From Flavobacteriales bacterium (GTDB lineage Bacteria > Bacteroidota > Bacteroidia > Flavobacteriales_D > Sanyastnellaceae), in NCBI GenBank assembly GCA_947457285.1, contig CANGVZ010000020.1, positions 1 to 14,039 of the forward strand: a DNA stretch of 14,039 nucleotides, read 5' to 3'. This document shows, in pieces, positions 1-6,467 of this stretch; the first letter of the stretch is position 1, and each line of letters begins with the position of its first letter. The translations under genes were made by a program, and so were the position numbers. Under the pieces are notes generated by a model that had not been told where the DNA came from, did not search any database, and saw only the letters and a program-made list of their open reading frames with translations.

Positions 1-95
1 CTCACCTCGCCGGAGAAAAAGGGCAACTTATCATTCACAAGATGGGCATGGTTGCAGCCACTTCACCAGTTAGACAAGTCAAAATAGTAGATTAA
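1..95 (+). CDS. C-terminus of a PstS-like phosphate/substrate-binding protein (partial)
   Basis: The third forward frame is open from the window edge to a TAA at 93-95 and encodes about 30 residues ending in ATSPVRQVKIVD. The pattern AGEKGQ-(L/I)-I...G(M/L)-(V)-A-AT-(S/M)-P-(V)-R resembles the last segment of PstS-like periplasmic phosphate-binding proteins, where an AGE+GQ-I helix is followed by a P-A-T-x-P-(I/V)-R strand. The other two forward frames also stay open for a while but do not look like protein. The downstream TPR gene starts only 18 bases later with no visible promoter, so the two are probably co-transcribed. In Bacteroidota a PstS-like gene is often found just before a secreted TPR gene, in a cluster with TonB/ExbB/ExbD genes. 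Whether such a cluster lies upstream cannot be seen here. The family call rests on a short tail. Confidence 0.65.
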   Translation, partial: HLAGEKGQLIIHKMGMVAATSPVRQVKIVD

Positions 96-113
96 TAGTT
101 TTTTACACCAAAT

Positions 114-1802
114 ATGAAAAAGTTAATTGCCCTCGCTTCTTTTGCTCTCGTTTCAGCAGTTGCATTTGCTCAAACCCGCGAAGAAGCAGTCATTAAAACC
201 CTTAATGAGCGCTATGAGTCTGCAGCGGCGGACTTTAGAAAACTTATCGCACAAAACCCAGCTAATGGAGAAACATACTTCTACGCTGGTGACAACTACT
301 TCTATTGGGGAGTTTTGGATTCAGCAGAAATTATGTTTAGAAAAGGAATCGAAGTTGCTCCTCTTAATCCAATGAACTATGCCGGTCTCGGCCGTGTGGG
401 TTGGGTAAATAATAATGACGCACTCAATAGCGCTCAATATCAAAAGGCCATTGAAATCATGTCTGCGAAAAGCAACAAAATCGATAAAACGATTCAGTTG
501 ATTACTTACATGAAAATGGCTGAAACATACGTACAGGCTGAGCGCAAGAACTTTGACAAGGCTATTGAATATCTCAATACCGCTCTCAAATTCAACGATC
601 AAGATGCTGAAATGTACGTGCAGCTTGGAGATTACTATTTTCAATCAGAACTTGAGAAAAATGGTAAAACCGGAATGCTCAACCTTAGCTTGGCGCAATC
701 GCAGTATTCGAAAGCTTCTCAGCTCAATCCAAAGTATCCAAGGGCTTTGCTTGCTCAAGGTAAACTTCTAGTACCAGCCCGCAACTGGGAAGATGCGCTC
801 AAGTTCTTTAACGACGCTATTGCGATCGACCCGAACTATGCACCTGCATACCGCGAAAAAGCGGAGTTGCTATACAAAGCTGGTCGCTTCCCTCTAGCAG
901 TAGAGAATTATGCAAAATATCTCGAACTCAACAACTCTTGTCGCGTTCAGCAGCGTTATGCAAGCTTCGTATTCGAAACAAAGGATTACAAGAAGGCAGT
1001 TGCCGAATTGGAAAAGGCGTTGCCTTGCAACAACCAAAATCCATTCATGTACCGTCTTCTCGGTTATAGTTACTACGAAACCGGAGATTTTGCCAAAGGA
1101 CTTGAAAACATCAATAAATTCATGGACATGGCTACAGCCAAGGGAAGCCCAAAAATCCTTGGAAGCGACTATGCATACAAAGGAAAGCTTTTGGCGAAGT
1201 CTGGTCAAGATTCTTTAGGTGTGGCAACCATCCTAAAGGCAATCGAACTCGATGCTGATTACATTGATGGATACTCTGATATTGCCGGTATTTACAGCAA
1301 GGCAAAGAGATATAGTGACGCGGCAACTTATTACGAGAAAAAAATCGCTGCTGCGGGTGAAAAAGCGACTGCGCTCGATTTTTATTACTTAGGCCAAGCG
1401 CAATACTTCGCAAAAGAATACGCCAAAGCGGACGCCGCATTCGAGAAAGCATCTTCTAAGTATCCCGATGCCAACTTCTGGAGAGGCCGTTGCAATTTCA
1501 AACTTGACAATCAAGAAACTCCTGAAGGTCTCGCTACGCCTCACTTCACTAAGTTCATTGAGCTTGTAGGCGGAGATGCTGCTGCCGTGCAGGCCAACAA
1601 GAAGAATCTAATTGAGTCCTACTCTTACCTTGGTTTCTTCTATTATACAAAGCAAAACTTTGTTTGCTCTAAGGCTGCTTGGTTGTCAGTTCAAGCCCTC
1701 GATGCGGCTAATGAAAAAGCTACCATCGCCTTGACTGATAAAGATATCGCTGCAGCAGTTGAAACCGGTTGTACCGAGTTTAAAACTCAGACTGCTCAGT
1801 AA
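114..1802 (+). CDS. Secreted tetratricopeptide-repeat (TPR) protein
   Basis: The protein is 562 aa and begins with a clean Sec signal peptide: MKK, a hydrophobic core, then AFAQ with likely cleavage near residue 20. The mature part is almost entirely helical TPR units of about 34 residues, for example around residues 33-70, 150-180, 195-245, 247-275, 290-320, 395-420 and 430-460. They show the usual W/L-G-Y-A-F-A-P pattern, with recurring (A/Y)xxxGxxYF, AxxxFxKAI and DP(N)YAPAY. There is no catalytic motif, so a scaffolding or protein-binding role in the periplasm or at the outer membrane is the reasonable inference. The start is the only ATG that yields a signal peptide. It follows the PstS-like gene by 18 bases and ends 20 bases before a strong terminator, so it is probably the last gene of its operon. 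The specific partner is unknown; a link to TonB-type transport is inferred only from typical neighbourhoods. Confidence 0.93.
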   Translation: MKKLIALASFALVSAVAFAQTREEAVIKTLNERYESAAADFRKLIAQNPANGETYFYAGDNYFYWGVLDSAEIMFRKGIEVAPLNPMNYAGLGRVGWVNNNDALNSAQYQKAIEIMSAKSNKIDKTIQLITYMKMAETYVQAERKNFDKAIEYLNTALKFNDQDAEMYVQLGDYYFQSELEKNGKTGMLNLSLAQSQYSKASQLNPKYPRALLAQGKLLVPARNWEDALKFFNDAIAIDPNYAPAYREKAELLYKAGRFPLAVENYAKYLELNNSCRVQQRYASFVFETKDYKKAVAELEKALPCNNQNPFMYRLLGYSYYETGDFAKGLENINKFMDMATAKGSPKILGSDYAYKGKLLAKSGQDSLGVATILKAIELDADYIDGYSDIAGIYSKAKRYSDAATYYEKKIAAAGEKATALDFYYLGQAQYFAKEYAKADAAFEKASSKYPDANFWRGRCNFKLDNQETPEGLATPHFTKFIELVGGDAAAVQANKKNLIESYSYLGFFYYTKQNFVCSKAAWLSVQALDAANEKATIALTDKDIAAAVETGCTEFKTQTAQ

Positions 1803-1821
1803 TCTTCATTTATAAATATTG

Positions 1822-1851
1822 AAGGCGCACCCAAAAGGTGCGCCTTTTTTT
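1822..1851 (+). terminator. Intrinsic terminator after the TPR gene
   Basis: A perfect 10-bp stem, AAGGCGCACC paired with GGTGCGCCTT, has a CAAAA loop and runs into seven T residues (1845-1851). It lies 20 bases after the TPR stop codon and separates that operon from the promoter at 1862-1892. Confidence 0.93.
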
Positions 1852-1861
1852 GTGCGAAAAA

Positions 1862-1892
1862 CTTGTGAATTTCGTTTAAACTGTTATATTTG
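1862..1892 (+). promoter_or_regulatory. Bacteroidota-type promoter of the three-paralog cassette
   Basis: CTTG at 1862-1865 (-33 box) is followed by exactly 19 bases and then TATATTTG at 1885-1892, a perfect TAnnTTTG -7 box. This matches the consensus for the primary sigma factor of Bacteroidota. It lies directly after the terminator at 1822-1851 and about 20 bases before the ATG at 1914. The leader would be short and A-rich, with no Shine-Dalgarno site. Confidence 0.8.
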
Positions 1893-1913
1893 AAATACTA
1901 AAACCAAAACCAA

Positions 1914-2726
1914 ATGACTTATCACCGCACCTGCTATGTGCTGTTTGCGTCTATCGCACTCTTTATTTCTTCTTGCACACTTCCCGAAAAATTCAGTTAT
2001 CACCCCACCACCATGTTTATCCCAGAGGCCAAGGATCGTGGCGAGCTATCCGGATTCGGGACTTTGGGACTGAGCCATGCCGAAGGACAAATAGCATACG
2101 CACCGCTTCCAAAATTTGTAATACAAAGCGCTACCTTCATAGGTGGTATTTCCACCCGTTCAGAGAAGTACACACAAAGGCTTGGACAAAAATTTTCTCA
2201 AGAATTTGGTGTAGGTTATTTATTAATTCCACATCATAGGCACTCCATTGGCATACGCGGATTGTGGGGCTATCACCACAGCAATCACCGCTTTTATGAC
2301 CCGCCCGCGGAGCGTTGTGGAAATGACTTTCCTGGTGCTCTCGATGAATTCAGTTACATTTTCAACAGTTGGTCATTACAGACAGACTATACCATAAAAC
2401 TTAATAAAGTCAGGCTATTTGCTGGCGCTAAACTAACTCAAGCAGATTATCGCCACGCCAGAATGATTTCTGCTATTGGATCCGATTATTCGCTGAATGA
2501 GGTAAGAGAAAATTTTTCCGATAGATTCTTATCCACATCATTTGGTATCAATATTTACTTTTCAGAAGAGTTTTCTTTCTTTTCAAGCTATTCATTTATT
2601 CAAGTTCTCACACCATCCAAAGGTGGCATCTCTCACCCATCGGGTCTCTTTTTGCATAACTTCCGAAATCAGCTTTGGAGTAATGGACTCGCTTTTACCA
2701 TCACAACACGTAAAAAAGTCAAATGA
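1914..2726 (+). CDS. Putative outer-membrane/surface lipoprotein, first of three tandem paralogs
   Basis: The protein is 270 aa with a lipoprotein signal peptide ending in the lipobox I-S-S-C (lipidated Cys21). The mature part is rich in aromatic residues with alternating short hydrophobic stretches, as in a small beta-barrel or beta-rich envelope protein. Two blocks are shared with the next two genes: residues about 29-70 (Y.PTTM.IPE...+GELS..GT.G..H.E.Q.AYAP...VIQ) and about 156-184 (Q.DYTIK......GA....A.Y...R), followed by a (V/E)REN(F) motif near residue 197. No known domain or catalytic motif is recognised. The gene has its own promoter at 1862-1892, and its TGA overlaps the next ATG (ATGA at 2723-2726), so translation is probably coupled. 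The function is unknown; an envelope location is inferred from the signal peptide and composition. Confidence 0.85.
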   Translation: MTYHRTCYVLFASIALFISSCTLPEKFSYHPTTMFIPEAKDRGELSGFGTLGLSHAEGQIAYAPLPKFVIQSATFIGGISTRSEKYTQRLGQKFSQEFGVGYLLIPHHRHSIGIRGLWGYHHSNHRFYDPPAERCGNDFPGALDEFSYIFNSWSLQTDYTIKLNKVRLFAGAKLTQADYRHARMISAIGSDYSLNEVRENFSDRFLSTSFGINIYFSEEFSFFSSYSFIQVLTPSKGGISHPSGLFLHNFRNQLWSNGLAFTITTRKKVK

Positions 2727-3490
2727 TGCCATCATTAAAAAATCTATTTTTCTCAATATGCTTGGTATTACTTCTCTTTTCTTGCGGTTATAAGCCCATT
2801 ACTTACCAGCCCACCACCATGCAGATTCCCGAGCCTGCGAAAAAAGGTGAGCTGTCGTGGTTGGGTACGGTAGGAGCACGCCATTTGGAAACGCAGGTAG
2901 CTTTTGCCCCTGTCAACAGATTGGTTTTGCAAGGTTCGTTTTTCGGTTGGGCACGTGGCTCTTCTGGAAGAAGACTATCTAGATCTCTAGGCCTTGGATA
3001 TGTACTGCCGCTTGACTCTAACCAGCAATTCGGATTTAGGGCTATTTATAGTGGAAACGAGGGTTACTTCAACGACAAAGTTTATACAGATGAGGATAAC
3101 AACCGTTATATCTCTTACTTTAACGACTATAAATATCGAGCCTTTGGTTTTCAATTAGATTACACCATAAAGTTTCAACATTTCAACTTCTGTATTGGCG
3201 CGCAGTATTCAAGAGCCAACTATATCAGATCTATCATGAGTGAAAGCTCTGAACTGTATCTCTATCCAAACGGTCCGCTTTTATACAATCATGAAAGAGA
3301 GAACTTTAACACGAATTTCTTTCATACAAGTGCCGGGATTGTTTTTAAACTAACTGATTTCGCCTCCTTCTATACTTGCTATACAACAACCTCAATTTTG
3401 AACCCCGAGCCAATTACCCCCGGAGGCTTCCGCCACTCATTTGACAAGTTTTTTGTAAGTAACTCTCTAGTAATTACATTAAGAAAGTAA
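2723..3490 (+). CDS. Putative outer-membrane/surface lipoprotein, second of three tandem paralogs
   Basis: The protein is 255 aa. It starts at ATGATG: the first ATG overlaps the previous stop by four bases and the second by one, and either is possible. The signal peptide ends in L-F-S-C with Cys21 as the likely lipidated residue. It is clearly homologous to the previous gene: YQPTTMQIPEPAKKGELS near residues 28-45, then FAPVNRLVLQ, QLDYTIK near 144-150, GAQYSRANY near 159-167 and HERENF near 190. The DNA also still shares the 12-mer CCCACCACCATG at the start of the first block. The tail is beta-rich and ends in a short hydrophobic strand (SNSLVITLRK), a barrel-like C-terminus. It overlaps the upstream gene and is two bases from the next, so all three form one transcription unit. 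No known function is recognised. Confidence 0.85.
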   Translation: MMPSLKNLFFSICLVLLLFSCGYKPITYQPTTMQIPEPAKKGELSWLGTVGARHLETQVAFAPVNRLVLQGSFFGWARGSSGRRLSRSLGLGYVLPLDSNQQFGFRAIYSGNEGYFNDKVYTDEDNNRYISYFNDYKYRAFGFQLDYTIKFQHFNFCIGAQYSRANYIRSIMSESSELYLYPNGPLLYNHERENFNTNFFHTSAGIVFKLTDFASFYTCYTTTSILNPEPITPGGFRHSFDKFFVSNSLVITLRK

Positions 3491-3492
3491 AT

Positions 3493-4293
3493 ATGAATAA
3501 GCCATATATCCTAGGCGTTTTCATCGTCATTTTTGCTTTCAGCTTACGTGGTTTATCGCAATATAAAAGCTACCATGGGCTTAGTTTGCACTCACCGAAT
3601 ATCTCGAATAAAGGAGAGATTTATGCTTCTGTAAATTTACCAATAGAATATTCCGAAATAACTGTTGCTTATGCACCATTCAATAACTTGGTAATACAGA
3701 CATCGACCAATTTCGGCTCTGTGTTATATGGTTCCTCTCGTTTCAATCAAACCGCTGGTTTGGGTCTTGTAAAACGAGTCAAAAACGATTGTGTTTTGGG
3801 CTTTCGCAGTTTTGTTGGATACCACAAATACTATTTTCAAAATTTTGAAACAGATATACATGATCTTCCAACTGTTTCCGCGCCCTTGACAAGTACGAGT
3901 AGAATAGCTTACTTCTGCTATTATCAGTATAACTCCGCTTCTATTCAAGGCGATATCACTTTAGACATCGGCAATGCTCAACTTTATATGTGTTCCTCTT
4001 TAATGAGGTTAAATTATTCTTATTTGCGTATGTACAATGAGTTTAAAAATTATGGTGTTGAAGAACGATATAATTTTTACGAGACTCACCATACATTAGA
4101 TGTTGGCCTCCGATACGCTTTGGTCAAGAACTTTTATGCCACAGCTAATGCTGGACTGAGAAGCTTAATTCGTAGCTCCTCCCCTTCAAAAAGTCCTCTT
4201 AAATCTCAGACTTTAGACTTGTATTATCTAAATATTGGAGTTGCTTTAAAGTTCGACGCCAGAAAAACTCAGGAAAACAAAAAAGGCGAATGA
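3493..4293 (+). CDS. Secreted beta-rich envelope protein, third and most diverged tandem paralog
   Basis: The protein is 266 aa with a Sec signal peptide (MNKPYILG, hydrophobic core, then GLSQ with cleavage near residue 23). Unlike its two upstream paralogs it has no lipobox cysteine. Homology is retained in NKGEI near residues 39-43, VAYAPFNNLVIQ near 58-69, QGDITLDIG...LY near 152-165, LNYSYLRM near 173-180 and an EERYNF motif near 190. The PTTM.IPE motif is degenerate (LHSPNI). The end is charged (ARKTQENKKGE) and lies beyond the last strand-like segment, GVALKFD. The gene starts two bases after the previous stop. Its own stop lies inside a hairpin that terminates the opposite-strand gene. 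It may be a soluble or integral barrel partner of the two lipoproteins, but that is inference only. Confidence 0.83.
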   Translation: MNKPYILGVFIVIFAFSLRGLSQYKSYHGLSLHSPNISNKGEIYASVNLPIEYSEITVAYAPFNNLVIQTSTNFGSVLYGSSRFNQTAGLGLVKRVKNDCVLGFRSFVGYHKYYFQNFETDIHDLPTVSAPLTSTSRIAYFCYYQYNSASIQGDITLDIGNAQLYMCSSLMRLNYSYLRMYNEFKNYGVEERYNFYETHHTLDVGLRYALVKNFYATANAGLRSLIRSSSPSKSPLKSQTLDLYYLNIGVALKFDARKTQENKKGE

Positions 4294-4308
4294 TAAACCT
4301 TCATTCGC
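4279..4308. terminator. Bidirectional hairpin terminator between convergent genes
   Basis: A perfect 8-bp stem, GCGAATGA (4286-4293) with TCATTCGC (4301-4308), encloses a 7-base loop. On the minus strand it is followed by C, six T residues, G and four T residues, so it is a good terminator for the XRE gene. On the plus strand only ATTTTG follows, a weaker tract. The left arm contains the stop codon of the third paralog. Confidence 0.75.
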
Positions 4309-4338
4309 ATTTTGAATATTTATTTTACAAAAATTAAT

Positions 4339-4641
4339 TTAAGCCTCTACCTTTTTGCGACGAAGCTTTTTATTTGCAATGTACTTTTCAGCGTCTTCGA
4401 TATTAATCTGAACATCTGTTTTAAGAAGCTCGCAGGCTGGAACGTCTAAAAACAATGATATCTTCAAAAGGGTAAGTAAGGTAATATTCTTGCCTTGCTC
4501 AATACGATACGTATTAGACTTGTCGAGACCAATGTCCATTCCCAAGGCTTCCAAGGTGTATCCCTTCGCCTTTCGATGCTTGCGAATATTTTCCCCAACG
4601 GCCTTTAAAAAAGCTTTTTCTGGCGCTACCTCATTTTGCAT
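4339..4641 (-). CDS. XRE-family helix-turn-helix transcriptional regulator
   Basis: From the ATG at 4641 the protein is 100 aa. A longer reading from a TTG at 4692 adds 17 residues that do not look conserved, so ATG is preferred. Residues about 12-70 form a Cro/CI-type (HTH_3) domain: IRKHRKAKGYTLEALG, then a turn and recognition helix DKSNTYRIEQGK, then a fourth helix TLLTLLKISLFLDVPACELL. The short basic tail (KKLRRKKVEA) may help bind DNA. It has no ligand-binding or protease domain, so it is a minimal regulator of the size seen for antitoxins and small autoregulators. It is convergent with the paralog cassette and divergent from the interrupted small frame at 4789-4962. Its target is unknown; autoregulation or control of the divergent region is plausible. 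Confidence 0.9.
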   Translation of the reverse strand: MQNEVAPEKAFLKAVGENIRKHRKAKGYTLEALGMDIGLDKSNTYRIEQGKNITLLTLLKISLFLDVPACELLKTDVQINIEDAEKYIANKKLRRKKVEA

Positions 4642-4693
4642 ACTACAAAAATGAGATTTCTTTATCTTCGATATTGTTTTAAGGAACAACAAA

Positions 4694-4792
4694 ATGAACT
4701 TTAATACACTGAATCACAAATTCGTGGCCTATTTCCAATACTTTAAAAACTTTATTCACTTGTTTGTCAATTCGAAAGATTTTCTTTCATGA
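4694..4792 (+). CDS. Possible 32-residue small ORF divergent from the XRE gene
   Basis: An ATG at 4694 opens a 32-codon frame rich in Phe, Asn and Tyr, ending in NSKDFLS and a TGA. That TGA overlaps the ATG of the next frame (ATGA at 4789-4792). The overlap is the usual sign of translational coupling, but a frame of this length can arise by chance in AT-rich DNA. There is no Shine-Dalgarno site and no convincing promoter. It is listed because it fills the gap between the XRE gene and the interrupted frame. Confidence 0.2.
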   Translation: MNFNTLNHKFVAYFQYFKNFIHLFVNSKDFLS

Positions 4793-4962
4793 AAAACCAA
4801 CAACTCCTATATGAAATATGGGGTGATGAATAACGCTTTACTGTCAGCCCAATCGTCCACCAGTTTTCAAAGACCTTTAAGCCACATAAGGTATATCAAT
4901 TGGGCACATCAGGGCTATCTTGGAAAGATGTTATTTCCCTCAATCCAAGAGAGCTTTTCTAA
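4789..4962 (+). pseudogene. Small gene interrupted by one in-frame TAA (probable pseudogene)
   Basis: Starting at the ATG at 4789, the frame reads 14 residues (MKNQQLLYEIWGDE). It then meets TAA at 4831-4833 and continues open in the same frame for 42 more residues to a TAA at 4960-4962. The downstream part (RFTVSPIVHQFSKTF..., then VYQLGTSGLSWKDVISL and NPRELF) has protein-like composition. It ends two bases before the stop codon of the convergent symporter gene, as expected of genuine end-to-end neighbours in a compact genome. A single base change at the TAA would restore a 57-residue protein. I do not recognise the family. Alternatives are chance openness of the frame, a sequencing error, or expression of only the 14-residue peptide. 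Confidence 0.45.
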
Positions 4963-4964
4963 CA

Positions 4965-6422
4965 TCAATCCTTCAAAGACTTCTCCCATTTACTCACAGC
5001 AACGGTTGCTATCGCATTGCCTACGACATTAGTAGCGCTGCGGCCCATATCAAGCACGTGATCTACACCGAGCAGTAAAAGCAATCCTGCCTCGGGAATA
5101 CCAAATGTGGCCAATGTTCCTGCAATTACCACAAGCGAAGCTCTTGGCACGCCAGCTATCCCTTTGCTCGTTACCATTAACGTGAGCAACATGAGCATTT
5201 GATCGCCGATCGACATATCGATGCCATAGCTCTGAGCGATAAATAAACTTGCAAACGTCATATACATCATGCTTCCATCAAGGTTAAAGCTATAGCCTAG
5301 CGGCAGTGTAAAACTCACTATTCGATTATTGCATCCGAAGCGCTCCAATTCCTCCATCATTTTAGGATAGGCCGCTTCGCTGGAAGCCGTTGAAAAGGCC
5401 AACAAAAGCGCTTCTTTCAATCTGCCGAATAAAGTCACAATTCTCTTTTTTATCAGCAAATAACCTACGGCAATTAAAATCAGCCAAAGCAAGATTAACC
5501 CGGCATAAAACTCACCGATGAAAATGGCGTAGGTGCCCAATACTCCTAGACCTTTTTTTGCAACAACAGAAGTCATTGCCGCAAAAACCGCAAATGGCGC
5601 CACATACATCACCATGCTGGTCACTTTCAACATCACATGGCCAACAGAATCCAGTGCTTTGATGATTGGTTCTCCCTTGACCCCTATTGCAGCAGTGGCG
5701 ACTCCAAACAACAACGAAAACACTACAATCTGAAGAATCTCATTCGTAGCCATAGACTCCACAACGCTACTTGGGATAATGTGTGTAATAAAGCCCTTTA
5801 AAGTCATTGATCCTTTGTCGACTCCTGAGTCCAAAAGTGCGCTAGGCGGCTCTAAATTCATCATCAGCCCGGGCTTAAAGATATTGACTAATAAACAGCC
5901 TAATAAAAGCGAAACAAACGACGCGGATATAAACCAGAGCATGGTCTTGCCTCCAATGCGTCCTACGGCCTTTAAATCGCCTAATTTGGCCACGCCTACA
6001 ACCAAGGTTGAGAAAACCAAAGGAGCAATGATCATCTTGATTAATCTTAAAAAGATATCAGTGAAAATGCTTATGATTTCTAGAATGCTCTTTAAGGTCG
6101 GGTTCATCACTTCCTCGCGTGAAGCTGCTTTCGCCGCTCGCTCTGCAAATGCGGTCTTTTTCTTCTCCGACGTAATGGCCGCGGCAATTTGCTCCCAGCG
6201 TTCTTTTACGGCTAAAGTGCTGTCTGCCGATATGCCTTGAAGCTGCTGCTTTAGTGTGCCTTGTGACTCTTCGTTTTCTAAGGCAGTTGTCACATCAGCG
6301 ATGGCAGCCTCATAAGACTTGGCTGCTGAAGCAGGATATTTAGCATTGAGCATTGCTCCTACGAGAACTCCTAGAATAAGAGCTGCAAAGATCCATGCGG
6401 TTAACTTGTTCGATTTCGACAT
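4965..6422 (-). CDS. Dicarboxylate/amino acid:cation symporter (DAACS / SLC1 family)
   Basis: The protein is 485 aa, an inner-membrane secondary transporter that imports an acidic amino acid or C4-dicarboxylate with H+ or Na+. The family signatures are present in order: the HP1 serine-rich loop FSTASSEAAYP (343-353), TM7 NLDGS (380-384, NMDGT in archaeal GltPh), the HP2 region SKGIAGVP (419-426), and the TM8 pattern D454, D458, R461, S462, N465, N469. These align with GltPh D390, D394, R397, T398, N401 and D405. The retained arginine fits a substrate with an acidic side chain. Asn at the D405 position is as in DctA-type members and suggests different cation coupling. Residues about 30-106 form a hydrophilic helical insertion between TM1 and TM2, which is short in the archaeal protein. 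The gene lies 45 bases after the DUF4175-type gene, with a hairpin in between. Confidence 0.95.
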   Translation of the reverse strand: MSKSNKLTAWIFAALILGVLVGAMLNAKYPASAAKSYEAAIADVTTALENEESQGTLKQQLQGISADSTLAVKERWEQIAAAITSEKKKTAFAERAAKAASREEVMNPTLKSILEIISIFTDIFLRLIKMIIAPLVFSTLVVGVAKLGDLKAVGRIGGKTMLWFISASFVSLLLGCLLVNIFKPGLMMNLEPPSALLDSGVDKGSMTLKGFITHIIPSSVVESMATNEILQIVVFSLLFGVATAAIGVKGEPIIKALDSVGHVMLKVTSMVMYVAPFAVFAAMTSVVAKKGLGVLGTYAIFIGEFYAGLILLWLILIAVGYLLIKKRIVTLFGRLKEALLLAFSTASSEAAYPKMMEELERFGCNNRIVSFTLPLGYSFNLDGSMMYMTFASLFIAQSYGIDMSIGDQMLMLLTLMVTSKGIAGVPRASLVVIAGTLATFGIPEAGLLLLLGVDHVLDMGRSATNVVGNAIATVAVSKWEKSLKD

Positions 6423-6425
6423 ATC

Positions 6426-6467
6426 AGAAAAGATTTCGGCGGCAATATAAGCCGCCGAATCTTCTCT
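6426..6467 (-). terminator. Long hairpin between the DUF4175-type gene and the symporter
   Basis: Arms 6426-6443 and 6451-6467 pair around a 7-base AT loop, with a GC-rich core (GCCGCC/GGCGGC), one bulge and one mismatch. The hairpin starts directly after the stop codon of the upstream gene. It ends three bases before the symporter ATG. The T-tract on the minus strand is weak (TCTTTTCT), so it may terminate only partly or act as an mRNA-stabilising or translation-modulating structure. Confidence 0.55.

Noticed and set aside
4642..4692. N-terminal extension of the XRE regulator from a TTG start
   Set aside because: The extra 17 residues are not typical of the family, and an ATG lies just before the conserved domain.
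4811..5032. Plus-strand open frame of 73 codons overlapping the interrupted small gene
   Set aside because: It runs into the symporter gene antisense, while the other frame (4789-4962) ends neatly at the symporter stop and reads more like protein.
5779..6240. Plus-strand open frame of 153 codons
   Set aside because: It lies antisense inside the symporter gene, whose family motifs are unmistakable on the minus strand.
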